Shown in pieces: positions 1-7,638 of a stretch of DNA of 26,599 bases. How positions within the stretch are numbered: position 1 is the stretch's first letter; each line of letters opens with the position of its first letter. Made by a program: the position numbers and the translations under genes. Below the pieces are notes generated by a model that had not been told where the DNA came from, searched no databases, and saw only the letters and a program-made list of their open reading frames with translations. Origin of the DNA: Thermohalobaculum sp038524325 (lineage in GTDB: Bacteria; Pseudomonadota; Alphaproteobacteria; Rhodobacterales; Rhodobacteraceae); the NCBI GenBank assembly GCA_038524325.1, contig JBCBIS010000034.1:1-26599 (forward strand), given 5' to 3'.

Positions 1-3000
1 CGCCGTTCACGCCGGCCCCGAATGATCTGGATGAGGCGGCCACTGCGGTCATCCTCACCCCGGTCGCGGTCGACGAGAACGATCCGGGCGCCAAGCTGGC
101 CGATGTCGCTGCCGACGACCCCGATGGCGCGCCCGCGGCGGCCGAGTTCAGCCTGGAAGGCGAGGATGCGGCCCTGTTCGCGCTGGTCGACGGCGAGAAC
201 GGTGTCGAACTGGTGCTGGCCGAAGGCGTCTCGCTCGACTTCGAGGCCGCAGAGCAGCCGAGTGTCACGGTCGTCTATCAGGGCATCGCCTCCGAGCCCT
301 TCACCCCGGCGCCTGCCGATGTGGAGGAAGCGGCGACCAGCATGACCCTGACGCCCGTAAGCGTAGATGAGAACCTTGCGGGGGCTGTCGTGGCCCAAGT
401 TGACGTCGAAGACCCGGACGGTGTGGTTGTCGCAGCAGACCTCACACTGTCCGGACCCGACCAGGATCTTTTCGAACTGGTCGACGGCGAAAGCGGCATC
501 GAGTTGAAACTGGTCGAAGGGGCCAGCCTCGACTTCGAAGCCCCGGCACAGCCGCAGGTTACCGTCTCGATCGACGGTCTGTCGGAGGACTTCACGCCCG
601 CCCCCAACGATGTGTTGGAGAACGGCATTCAAGTCTTCTTCGATCAGGCCGATCTGATGTCCTATAGCGGTCAGGACCGTCCGGGGCAGTTCGGCACGGG
701 GGCCAACATCCTGGATGACGGCGCAACGCTGGAGCTGGATGGTAACCTCTGGAAACGGGCGAAGCTGAACCAAGACTTCGAGATCACGGCAGACACCCAA
801 TTGCAGGTGGATCTGATGATCGGCGATGCCCTGCCCGAGATCGTTGGCATCGGCTTCGATGCCGACGACAACCCGTTCAACCAGCCGGTCTCGCTGTTCC
901 GTCTGGCCGGGAACCAGGGCGGCAGCCTGTCGATCGATGTCCGCAATCAGGGCGAGGATCTGGGCGACGGCAAGACCCGTTTCCTGATCGATCTCTCGGG
1001 TTTTGCGGGTCAGACGATCAACAGCCTCGTCTTCGTCTCGGATGACGACAATCCGGGCAATGGCGAGGGCTCGTCCATCTTCTCGAACGTTCTGCTGCTC
1101 GATGGGGCCGGGATCAACACGCCGCCGCGCGTGGTTGGTAATGGGGTCGCCGACCAGACGATCGACGAGGGTCAAGCGCTCGAGGTCGATCTGGCCTTCA
1201 CCGATGACGACGGCGATCCGCTGACCTTCAGCTTCACCGTGGTCGATGAGAACGGGATCGATGTCACCGACAATTTCGGCCTCAGCCTCAATGACGGGGT
1301 GCTGACCGGCACGCCGCCTGCCGAGACCGAGCCGGGTGAGTACACGGTCACCGCGACCGCGGACGATGGCATCGACCAGACAAACGATGTCTTCACCATC
1401 ACGATCCAGGGGGTCAACGAAGCGCCGATCGCTGAGAACCCCGGCTTTGAGCCGCTCTCTGGAGCCGTGGGTGAACCGATCGAGCCGATCGACATCTCGG
1501 ACTTCTTCATCGCGTTCTCGGACCCGGATGGCGACGCGTTGACCTTCACGGTCGAAGGCTTGCCCGATGGGCTGGAGCTGAACGAGGAAGGCGTCATCGT
1601 CGGCACCCCGACCGAGCAGGGCGAAGGGTCGTTCACGATCGTCGGGACCGATCCGGGCGGGCTCGAGGCACGGTTGGACATCGACCTGACCCTGGAGGCC
1701 CCCACGACAGGGGATGTCACCTCGGTCGAGGCCGAAGACTTCACCGGACTGGACCAGCCTGGGGCGTTGAACTTCTTCCCCACCGGTCAGGCCGGCGCCT
1801 CGAACGAGATGCTGATCCGGGTCGGCACCGACGAGAAAGGGTCGGTTACCACCCAGCTGTCGCAGAACGGGCTGCTGCCGGGGCATTACACTGTCCAGAT
1901 CGATCTCTATGACGAGACCGATGGCAACGCGATGTTCTCGCTCGATATCGGGGGGACGGTCCTGGCCGATAACCTCGCGATCGACAGCACGGGCGACTTC
2001 CTGAACCCGGGCGAACAGCGCGGCACCGGAGGGCAGATCGGCAACCTCAAGCGGATCAGCTTTGAGGAGGTCGTCTCCATCGATGCCAGCACCATCGCCA
2101 CGCTCTCGGGCATGGCGGATGACGAGGTGCTGCGGATCGACCGGTTGCTCTTCACCCGCGTCGAGGCACCGGACGAGCCGCCCTTTGGCATCGGTCTGGA
2201 CAACGCCTCGGTGGATGAGAACGCCGATGGGGCGGTGATCGGCGCGCTGTCGGCCACCGACCCGGAAGGCACCCAGGTGAGCTTCTCGGTCGATCCCTCC
2301 TCCGACTTCGAGCTGGATGGAGATACCCTGAAACTCAAAGACGGGGTGTCGCTGGATCACGAGCAGACCGACGAGGTGGACGTGATTGTCACGGCCCTCG
2401 ACGGCGCCGGGTCGACCTCGACCGCAACGCTCACCGTCACGGTGAACGATGTGAACGAGGCGCCGACCCTGGCCGACGGGGCAGCCCTGGCGGACGAGAG
2501 CTTCTCGGAGACCACGGGCGGTACTGTCGATCTGACGGATCTTGGCCTCGCCGACGAGGATGAGGGCGACATTCCGGTCTATGAGGTGCGGGGCGCCAAT
2601 GGCAGCACGCTGCCGGACGGCTTCTCGGTCGATGGCGACACACTGACGGTTCCCGCGGGGCTCGCCCCTGGGGATTATGCGCTCGAAGTCATCGGCACCG
2701 ATGGTGAGTTCGAGACCGAGGCCGTGCCCTTCAACGTGACGATCACCGAGGATGTCTCGCAGCCAGAGGTGATCGGCCTCGCCGGCTCCGAGAGCTTCAT
2801 CCAGTCCAACGGGGACACCTGGTTCTCGGTCAGCTTCGATGTGGCGCTCGACGATCCGGCGGTGATCGCCGGGCCGCTCTCGACCAACGGGGCGCAACAG
2901 GCCAGCGTTCGGATCCGCAATGTGAGCGAAGACGGCTTTGAGTATCAGTTGGACGAGTGGGACTATCTCGACGGCTTCCACATCGAGGAGACGTTGAGCT

Positions 3001-3566
3001 GGGTCGCGATCGAAAGCGGGCGTCACACGCTGGACAACGGCGCGGTGATCGAGGCCGGTACCGGGTTGGGTGGAACCGAGTTTGCGGGCGTGTCCTTCAG
3101 CTCGGCCTTCGACGCGGCGCCGGTGGTCTTTGGTCAAGCGACCAGTGACAACGGGCCAGCGGCGATCACCACCCGCCTGGACGATGTCTCGGCCAACGGG
3201 TTCTCGTTCAAGTTCCAGGAGGAGGAAGCGGCGGATCAGGTGCATCCGACCGAAGACCTGGGCTGGATCGCGGTCTCGGCCGGCAGCTTCGACGGGCTGG
3301 CAGCCGGAACCACGGGCGAGACGGTGACCCATTTGGACACCACGATCAATCTCGGCGCCGGGTTCGATGCCGCCGACAGCTTCCTGCTGGCGGATATGCA
3401 GACCTTCAACGGCCCCGATACCGCGACCGTGCGGCTGCGGGATCAGACGTCCGGCACGGCGACCGTGTTCATCGAGGAGGAAACCTCGGCAGATGCCGAG
3501 ACCAACCACCTGCTCGCGGAACAAGTCGGCTGGCTGGTGCTGGACGACGATCAATTGCTCGCCTGA
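1..3566 (+). CDS. Large cadherin-like, H-type-lectin-like surface/secreted protein (5' end outside window)
   Basis: The reading frame is open from the first complete codon at position 3, so the start lies upstream; 1187 residues are visible. No catalytic domain is seen. In order: two full 97-98-residue repeats beginning FTPAP (cadherin-like, with VDEN and DPDG motifs); a beta-rich region around 620-1110 that I cannot name; two Ig/cadherin-like domains with DDDGDPLTF and DPDGDALTF (about 1110-1710); a segment opening SVEAEDFTG that recalls carbohydrate-binding modules (about 1720-2160); a cadherin repeat (about 2190-2460) and another Ig-like domain; then three degenerate repeats of the NG...R...GF...EE...H..E..GW.A pattern typical of H-type-lectin-like proteins (about 2790-3560). 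The protein is very rich in Asp/Glu with almost no Cys, as in calcium-stabilised exported adhesins. No RTX nonapeptides are visible. Adhesion or glycan binding is an inference from the domains; type I export is possible but unproven. Confidence 0.85.
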   Translation, partial: PFTPAPNDLDEAATAVILTPVAVDENDPGAKLADVAADDPDGAPAAAEFSLEGEDAALFALVDGENGVELVLAEGVSLDFEAAEQPSVTVVYQGIASEPFTPAPADVEEAATSMTLTPVSVDENLAGAVVAQVDVEDPDGVVVAADLTLSGPDQDLFELVDGESGIELKLVEGASLDFEAPAQPQVTVSIDGLSEDFTPAPNDVLENGIQVFFDQADLMSYSGQDRPGQFGTGANILDDGATLELDGNLWKRAKLNQDFEITADTQLQVDLMIGDALPEIVGIGFDADDNPFNQPVSLFRLAGNQGGSLSIDVRNQGEDLGDGKTRFLIDLSGFAGQTINSLVFVSDDDNPGNGEGSSIFSNVLLLDGAGINTPPRVVGNGVADQTIDEGQALEVDLAFTDDDGDPLTFSFTVVDENGIDVTDNFGLSLNDGVLTGTPPAETEPGEYTVTATADDGIDQTNDVFTITIQGVNEAPIAENPGFEPLSGAVGEPIEPIDISDFFIAFSDPDGDALTFTVEGLPDGLELNEEGVIVGTPTEQGEGSFTIVGTDPGGLEARLDIDLTLEAPTTGDVTSVEAEDFTGLDQPGALNFFPTGQAGASNEMLIRVGTDEKGSVTTQLSQNGLLPGHYTVQIDLYDETDGNAMFSLDIGGTVLADNLAIDSTGDFLNPGEQRGTGGQIGNLKRISFEEVVSIDASTIATLSGMADDEVLRIDRLLFTRVEAPDEPPFGIGLDNASVDENADGAVIGALSATDPEGTQVSFSVDPSSDFELDGDTLKLKDGVSLDHEQTDEVDVIVTALDGAGSTSTATLTVTVNDVNEAPTLADGAALADESFSETTGGTVDLTDLGLADEDEGDIPVYEVRGANGSTLPDGFSVDGDTLTVPAGLAPGDYALEVIGTDGEFETEAVPFNVTITEDVSQPEVIGLAGSESFIQSNGDTWFSVSFDVALDDPAVIAGPLSTNGAQQASVRIRNVSEDGFEYQLDEWDYLDGFHIEETLSWVAIESGRHTLDNGAVIEAGTGLGGTEFAGVSFSSAFDAAPVVFGQATSDNGPAAITTRLDDVSANGFSFKFQEEEAADQVHPTEDLGWIAVSAGSFDGLAAGTTGETVTHLDTTINLGAGFDAADSFLLADMQTFNGPDTATVRLRDQTSGTATVFIEEETSADAETNHLLAEQVGWLVLDDDQLLA
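6..590 (+). repeat. Tandem ~294/291-bp coding repeat in the surface protein
   Basis: Two adjacent units, 6-299 (98 codons) and 300-590 (97 codons), each begin with codons for FTPAP. They share VDEN, DPDG, LFxLVDGExG, EGxSLDFEA and the following PxVTV stretch. A third copy of the opening motif starts at 591 and then diverges. Since unit 1 starts right at the window edge, the array probably continues upstream. Confidence 0.85.
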
Positions 3567-3579
3567 TCATCCGAAAACG

Positions 3580-3603
3580 GGATACCGGTTCGCTCCGGTA
3601 TCC
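3580..3603 (-). terminator. Hairpin terminator serving the minus-strand tat/DUF815 operon
   Basis: GGATACCGG and CCGGTATCC form a perfect 9-bp stem around a 6-nt loop. Read on the minus strand the stem is followed by CGTTTTCGG, a short T-run, as expected for a terminator of the gene that ends at 3678. Confidence 0.6.
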
Positions 3604-3612
3604 TCCGACATC

Positions 3613-3650
3613 CCGGCCGGCGCAGCGATGCGCCGGCCGGTTCTGTTTCG
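3613..3650 (+). terminator. Strong hairpin terminator of the surface-protein gene
   Basis: A perfect 12-bp GC-rich stem (3613-3624 with 3629-3640, CCGGCCGGCGCA / TGCGCCGGCCGG) closes a GCGA tetraloop and is followed on the plus strand by TTCTGTTTC. It lies 47 bp after the surface-protein stop codon. With the adjacent hairpin it separates two convergent transcripts. Confidence 0.8.
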
Positions 3651-3677
3651 ATTGGAGACGTTTCGGTCCGGCGAGTT

Positions 3678-4565
3678 TCAGACGATCTTGATGCCGTGGC
3701 GCCCCGCCAGATCCTGGACGAACTGCCAGGCGACGCGGCCCGAGACAGCGCCGCGGGTCTGTCGCCACTCGATCGCCTCGGCCCTTAGCGTTTCCTCGTC
3801 GATCTCGATGCCATAGCGCGCGCAATAGCCCTTGATCATCGCCAGATAGTCATCCTGACCGCAGGGATGAAAGCCAAGCCAGAGGCCGAACCGGTCGGAG
3901 AGCGAGACCTTCTCCTCGGTCGCCTCTGACGGGTTGATCGCCGAAGAGCGCTCGTTCTCGATCATGTCCCGCGGCATCAGGTGGCGCCGGTTCGAGGTGG
4001 CATAGAACAGGACATTCTCCGGCCGCCCGGCAATGCCGCCATCCAGCACGGCTTTCAGCGATTTATAATGCGTGTCGTCCTTGTCGAAACTCAGATCGTC
4101 GCAGAACAGCAAGAAGCGCTTGTCCGAGCCGCGCAACAGATCGAGGAGCCGCCCTATGCTGGGAATGTCCTCGCGCTGGATCTCGACCAGGATGCAGCTC
4201 CCAGTCTCGGCATTGGCCTCCGCATGGGCCGCCTTGACCAGCGAGCTCTTGCCCATCCCCCGCGCGCCCCAGAGCAGCGCGTTATTGGCGGGCAAGCCGC
4301 GGGCAAAGCGCATGGTGTTGTCGAGCAGCGTCTCCCGCGCCCGGTCGATGCCGACCAGCAGCGCCATCTCGACCCTGTTGACCCGGGCCACCGGCTCCAA
4401 CCGGTCGGGGTCTGTCGCCCAGATATAGGCCTCGGCCCCGGTGAAATCCGGCAGCGGGCAGGGTGGTGGAGAAAGCCGCTCGGCGGCGGCTGCGATCCGC
4501 TCCAAGGCGGCTGCGGCACGGCCATCGGTGTTGAGCTCTTTCAGCACGTCCTTCAGGCCGGTCAT
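3678..4565 (-). CDS. DUF815-type AAA ATPase
   Basis: 295 residues. The central P-loop reads GARGMGKSS (about residues 100-108) and the Walker B-like strand is FLLFCDDLSF (about 151-160), followed by a conserved region with SNRRHLMPRDM. This arrangement is that of the DUF815 family of AAA+ proteins, widespread in alphaproteobacteria and of unknown function. The N-terminal ~90 residues are helical and Ala-rich. The ATG at 4565 lies 3 bp after the tatC stop, so the gene is almost surely the last cistron of the tat operon and may be translationally coupled to tatC. It ends before the two-hairpin terminator. The family assignment is firm; any link with Tat export is only inferred from position. 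Confidence 0.88.
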   Translation of the reverse strand: MTGLKDVLKELNTDGRAAAALERIAAAAERLSPPPCPLPDFTGAEAYIWATDPDRLEPVARVNRVEMALLVGIDRARETLLDNTMRFARGLPANNALLWGARGMGKSSLVKAAHAEANAETGSCILVEIQREDIPSIGRLLDLLRGSDKRFLLFCDDLSFDKDDTHYKSLKAVLDGGIAGRPENVLFYATSNRRHLMPRDMIENERSSAINPSEATEEKVSLSDRFGLWLGFHPCGQDDYLAMIKGYCARYGIEIDEETLRAEAIEWRQTRGAVSGRVAWQFVQDLAGRHGIKIV

Positions 4566-4568
4566 GGC

Positions 4569-5375
4569 TCAGATCTCGTCAAGCTCGGCTTCCGACTCCG
4601 CCTCCCGCTCGGCCCGCTTCTTCTCGACCATCCGGACCAGCCAGATCGAGATCTCGTAGAGCGAATAGACCACCGTGAAGAGCAAAAGCTGCGTGACCAC
4701 ATCCGGCGGGGTCACGATGGCCGCCACGACCAGGATGCAGACCACGGCATATTTGCGGAAATTGCCGAGCCCTTCGCTATCCACCAGCCCGGCCTTGCCC
4801 ATCAGGGTCAGCGCGACCGGCAATTGGAAGCAGATACCGAAGGCCAGGATGAACTTCATCGTCAGGCCGAGATACTCATCCGCCGTCCCGAGGAAGCGCA
4901 TATCGATCCCGCCGCCCTCGGTCGCGTCATTCTCGAAGCTGAGGAAGAAATCCATCGCCAGCGGCATGGCGCCGTAATAGGCGAAGGCCGCGCCGAGCGC
5001 GAACAGAGCCGGTGTTGCGATCAGGAACGGCAGAAACGCGTTCTGTTCCGAGGTGTAGAGACCCGGTGCGATGAACTTCCAGACCTGAACCGCGATCACC
5101 GGGAAGGCAACGCAGAACCCGGCAAAGATCGACACCGACACATAGGTGAAGAAAAGCTTGTGCGGGCCCAGGAAGACAAATTCACAGGCCCGGCCCTTCT
5201 CCTCGATTGCGGAACAGGCGGGGACGGCCAGAAAATTGAAGATCCACTCGGCGAACGGGAACATCCCCAGGATGGCCACGACAAGAGCCGCGATCGACCA
5301 CATCAGACGGCCACGCAACTCCACCAGATGTTCGAGCAGCGGGGCCGAGCTGTCCTCGATATGTTTTTCGGTCAT
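4569..5375 (-). CDS. tatC: Sec-independent protein translocase TatC
   Basis: 268 residues. TatC is the polytopic receptor of the twin-arginine translocase and, with TatB, recognises RR signal peptides at the inner membrane. The family N-terminus is clear (PLLEHLVELRGRLMWS), as are the FxFLGPHKLFFTYVSVS region, the VWKFIAPGLYTSEQ motif, the long periplasmic stretch before MKFILAFGICFQLPV and TPPDVVTQ. Six hydrophobic segments fit the family. The cytoplasmic tail is highly charged. Its ATG overlaps the tatB stop in an ATGA arrangement (4-nt overlap), which indicates translational coupling. Confidence 0.98.
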   Translation of the reverse strand: MTEKHIEDSSAPLLEHLVELRGRLMWSIAALVVAILGMFPFAEWIFNFLAVPACSAIEEKGRACEFVFLGPHKLFFTYVSVSIFAGFCVAFPVIAVQVWKFIAPGLYTSEQNAFLPFLIATPALFALGAAFAYYGAMPLAMDFFLSFENDATEGGGIDMRFLGTADEYLGLTMKFILAFGICFQLPVALTLMGKAGLVDSEGLGNFRKYAVVCILVVAAIVTPPDVVTQLLLFTVVYSLYEISIWLVRMVEKKRAEREAESEAELDEI

Positions 5376-5800
5376 TGGCTCGAGGCCTTCTGCGCAGGCG
5401 CCTCGGCCGCGGCTTGCGGTGCTGCCGGTTCCGGTGCGGCCTCAGGTGCGGGCGTGGCCGCCTCAGGCTTGGGCTGCTCCTTGACCTTTTCGAACTCGGC
5501 CAACGCATCGGTCTTTGCTGGCGTGGTCAACGAAGACGCGCTGCGCGCCGCCTGTTCCTTGAAGTCGAAATTGGTGGCCGAGCGGATGTCGGACCCGATC
5601 TTCCGGATGTCCTTCAGCTCTTCCATATCCGCTTCACGGGCGGCGTCGTCCATCGAGCGCTGGAATTCGCGGGCCATGCCGCGCGCCTTGCCCGCATATT
5701 GACCGACAGTGCGCAGCATCCGCGGCAGGTCCTTTGGCCCGACCACGATCAGCGCCACGGCTCCGATCAACAGAAGCTCGGTCCAGCCGAGATCGAACAT
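5372..5800 (-). CDS. tatB: Sec-independent protein translocase TatB
   Basis: 142 residues. It has a single N-terminal membrane helix (MFDLGWTELLLIGAVALIVV), the GPKDLPRMLRTVGQ hinge typical of TatB rather than TatA, then a long amphipathic/charged helix (residues about 25-75). The Ala/Pro/Glu-rich low-complexity tail (about residues 105-142) is common in alphaproteobacterial TatB and is not expected to be conserved. It sits between tatA (10 bp upstream) and tatC (4-nt overlap), the standard order. TatB forms the substrate-receptor complex with TatC. Confidence 0.97.
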   Translation of the reverse strand: MFDLGWTELLLIGAVALIVVGPKDLPRMLRTVGQYAGKARGMAREFQRSMDDAAREADMEELKDIRKIGSDIRSATNFDFKEQAARSASSLTTPAKTDALAEFEKVKEQPKPEAATPAPEAAPEPAAPQAAAEAPAQKASSQ

Positions 5801-5810
5801 CGCCCTATCC

Positions 5811-6065
5811 TCAGGCCTTCTGGTCCTTGGCCGGCGTCACATCGATCGTTGCGTCTTTGGCGTCCTGGATCGCTTCTTTGGTCTCGGTCACGGCCTCTTT
5901 GGTTTCGGCGGTGGCGTCCTCGACCTCGTCCTTCATGCCCTTTTTGAAGCTCTTGATGCCCTTCGCAACATCGCCCATCAGCTGGGGGATCTTGCCACGG
6001 CCGAACAGCAGCAGAACGACAATCAGGATGATGATGAGGCCAAAAGGCCCGATATTGTTGAGCAT
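5811..6065 (-). CDS. tatA: Sec-independent protein translocase TatA
   Basis: 84 residues from the chosen start. The family pattern is clear: MLNNIGPFGLIIILIVVLLL membrane helix, the FG pair (LLLFGRGKIPQL), and an amphipathic helix GDVAKGIKSFKKGMKDE, followed by a charged, repetitive Thr/Glu/Lys tail. An in-frame ATG exists ten codons upstream (6095), but the start at 6065 puts the membrane helix at the N-terminus as in all TatA, and AGGAG lies 9 nt before it. TatA oligomerises to form the translocation pathway. It is the first gene of tatABC-DUF815. Confidence 0.95.
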   Translation of the reverse strand: MLNNIGPFGLIIILIVVLLLFGRGKIPQLMGDVAKGIKSFKKGMKDEVEDATAETKEAVTETKEAIQDAKDATIDVTPAKDQKA

Positions 6066-6085
6066 TCCCTGTTTCTCCTCTCGCG

Positions 6086-6100
6086 GCGGGTTCAACCCGC
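6086..6100 (-). promoter_or_regulatory. Perfect hairpin in the tatA leader
   Basis: GCGGGTTCAACCCGC is a perfect 7-1-7 inverted repeat located 20-35 nt before the tatA start on the minus strand, just upstream of its Shine-Dalgarno. It could be a leader stem-loop or a protein site. It has no following T-run, so it is unlikely to be a terminator of the upstream ABC gene. Confidence 0.4.
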
Positions 6101-6214
6101 ACCTCGCGTGATTTCTAACCCTTCACATATGGGATGAGACGGGGCGGGGGAAGCCCCTAGAGCGGAAATCCCGTCCATTCCGGTTTCGGGACAGTCGGGC
6201 GGACAGACGAGGCG

Positions 6215-7342
6215 CTACTCGGCGGCCCAGGGGCTGGCGACCCGCGATTGACTGGCACAGGGGAAGACGAAGCAGCGGTCGCGGCGCAGGCTCAGCCACA
6301 TCGGGGTCCCCTCGGCGGGCAGCCAGGCATGGGGCACAGTGGCGCGGATCAGGCTGCCGTCATGATCCATCTGACATTCGATCAGGCTCTCATGCCCCAT
6401 GAAGCGCGCGCGCACGACCGTGCCGCGCGCCGGCATGCCATCGCTCGAGGTCGGCTCGGGCTGTTGGCCCGCATCCTCGACGATCTTGAGGTGCTGCGGG
6501 CGGACGATGATTTCGACATCGGCGCCATCGACCATGCGCGGCGCGAGGAACAGGCCGAAAGGTGTGTCGGTCTGATAATCGGTGACCACCCCATGAACCA
6601 CATTGATGTCCGAGAAGAATGCCGCCGCCGCCCGGTCGACCGGATTGTTATAGAGGTGGTAGGGCGCGCCGATCTGCACGATCTCTCCCGCCCGCATCAG
6701 CGCGATCCGATCCGCCATGCGCATCGCCTCGGCCGGCTCATGGGTGACCATCAGGACGGCGGTCCCTTCGGCCTTCAGGATCGAAAGCGTCTCGTCACGC
6801 ACCTCGTCGCGCAGCCGATTGTCGAGCCCCGAGAAAGGCTCATCCATCAGCATGACGCGCGGCTTCGGGGCCAGCGCTCGGGCGAGGGCCACCCGCTGCT
6901 GCTCGCCGCCTGACAGTTGGTGGGGATATTTCGCGCCATATCCCCCCAACCCGACGCGGTCGAGATAATGCGCCACAGCATCCGCGCGTTTCGATTTCGA
7001 CTGACGGCGCAGGCCGAAGGCGATGTTCTCGGCCACGCTCAGATGCGGGAACAGCGCGAAGTCCTGGAACATGAGGCCAATCGAGCGGGTCTCGGGCGGT
7101 TGGTGCACCGCGGGTCCCGACATCTCGGTCCCGTCGACGAGGACCCGGCCGGTCTGCTGTCGCTCGACCCCGGCCGCGATCCGGAGCGTCGTCGACTTGC
7201 CGCAGCCCGAGGGGCCGAGCAGGCAACAGATCTCTCCCGGCCCCACATCGAGACTGACCCCGGAGACCGCGACCGTCCCGTCAAAGCGCATCGACACATC
7301 GGCGAGTGACAGGCGCGGTGTTTGCGGTTCAGAAACAGGCAT
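6215..7342 (-). CDS. ABC transporter ATP-binding protein, FbpC/PotA-like
   Basis: 375 residues. All ATPase motifs are intact: Walker A GPSGCGKST (43-51), Q-loop FQDF (92-95), signature LSGGEQQRVALARA (143-156), Walker B VMLMDEP (163-169), D-loop SGLD, switch His201 in THEPAEA. A C-terminal TOBE-like extension (about 250-375) is present, as in importers of the Fe3+/polyamine/sulfate group (MalK-like architecture). It most resembles iron(III)/thiamine-type ATPases (FbpC/AfuC), but substrate cannot be read from an ATPase alone. No permease or binding protein lies next to it: downstream is tatA and upstream a divergent DmdA-like gene. It either serves a transporter encoded elsewhere or is a remnant. 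Confidence 0.9.
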   Translation of the reverse strand: MPVSEPQTPRLSLADVSMRFDGTVAVSGVSLDVGPGEICCLLGPSGCGKSTTLRIAAGVERQQTGRVLVDGTEMSGPAVHQPPETRSIGLMFQDFALFPHLSVAENIAFGLRRQSKSKRADAVAHYLDRVGLGGYGAKYPHQLSGGEQQRVALARALAPKPRVMLMDEPFSGLDNRLRDEVRDETLSILKAEGTAVLMVTHEPAEAMRMADRIALMRAGEIVQIGAPYHLYNNPVDRAAAAFFSDINVVHGVVTDYQTDTPFGLFLAPRMVDGADVEIIVRPQHLKIVEDAGQQPEPTSSDGMPARGTVVRARFMGHESLIECQMDHDGSLIRATVPHAWLPAEGTPMWLSLRRDRCFVFPCASQSRVASPWAAE

Positions 7343-7368
7343 CTTGGGCGCGGCATTCCGACTGAATT

Positions 7369-7410
7369 GCTAGGTCTTCATTATCTAGCCGCGCGCCGCC
7401 CATCGCGCAA
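7369..7410 (-). promoter_or_regulatory. Possible promoter/operator of the FbpC-like gene
   Basis: On the minus strand GATAAT (plus 7380-7385) could be a -10 element, with TTGCGC (7405-7410) upstream at a long 19-nt spacing. An inverted repeat GCTAG-N11-CTAGC (7369-7389) covers the -10. The rest of the 296-bp divergent region 7343-7638 shows no ORF or RNA that I recognise. Confidence 0.3.
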
Positions 7411-7638
7411 GAGAGCGCGGGGCCGGATCGGGGCGAATGAGAGGCCCTCGCGCCTGTCGGAAAAAGACCCCGCCTCAGACCTTCGAAAAGCTGGTTTCGG
7501 TGCAGGACGCGGCGCAAGGAATGTCCGTTTGCGACCGTTTCTCGCCGCTTCTGGGCATTACCTGCCCTTGGCCTGCGCTAAATGTCTTACAAATCGATCC
7601 GACAACAGGCCCCGATGATTGGGCCCGATAGACTGGGA

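Noticed and set aside
3981..5702. Plus-strand ORF (573 codons) opposite DUF815 ATPase, tatC and tatB
   Set aside because: It crosses three well-recognised genes in antisense and has shadow-like composition.
7343..7638. Riboswitch or small RNA in the divergent region before the DmdA-like gene
   Set aside because: I found no recognisable riboswitch core or terminator; only a weak promoter-like element on the minus strand.
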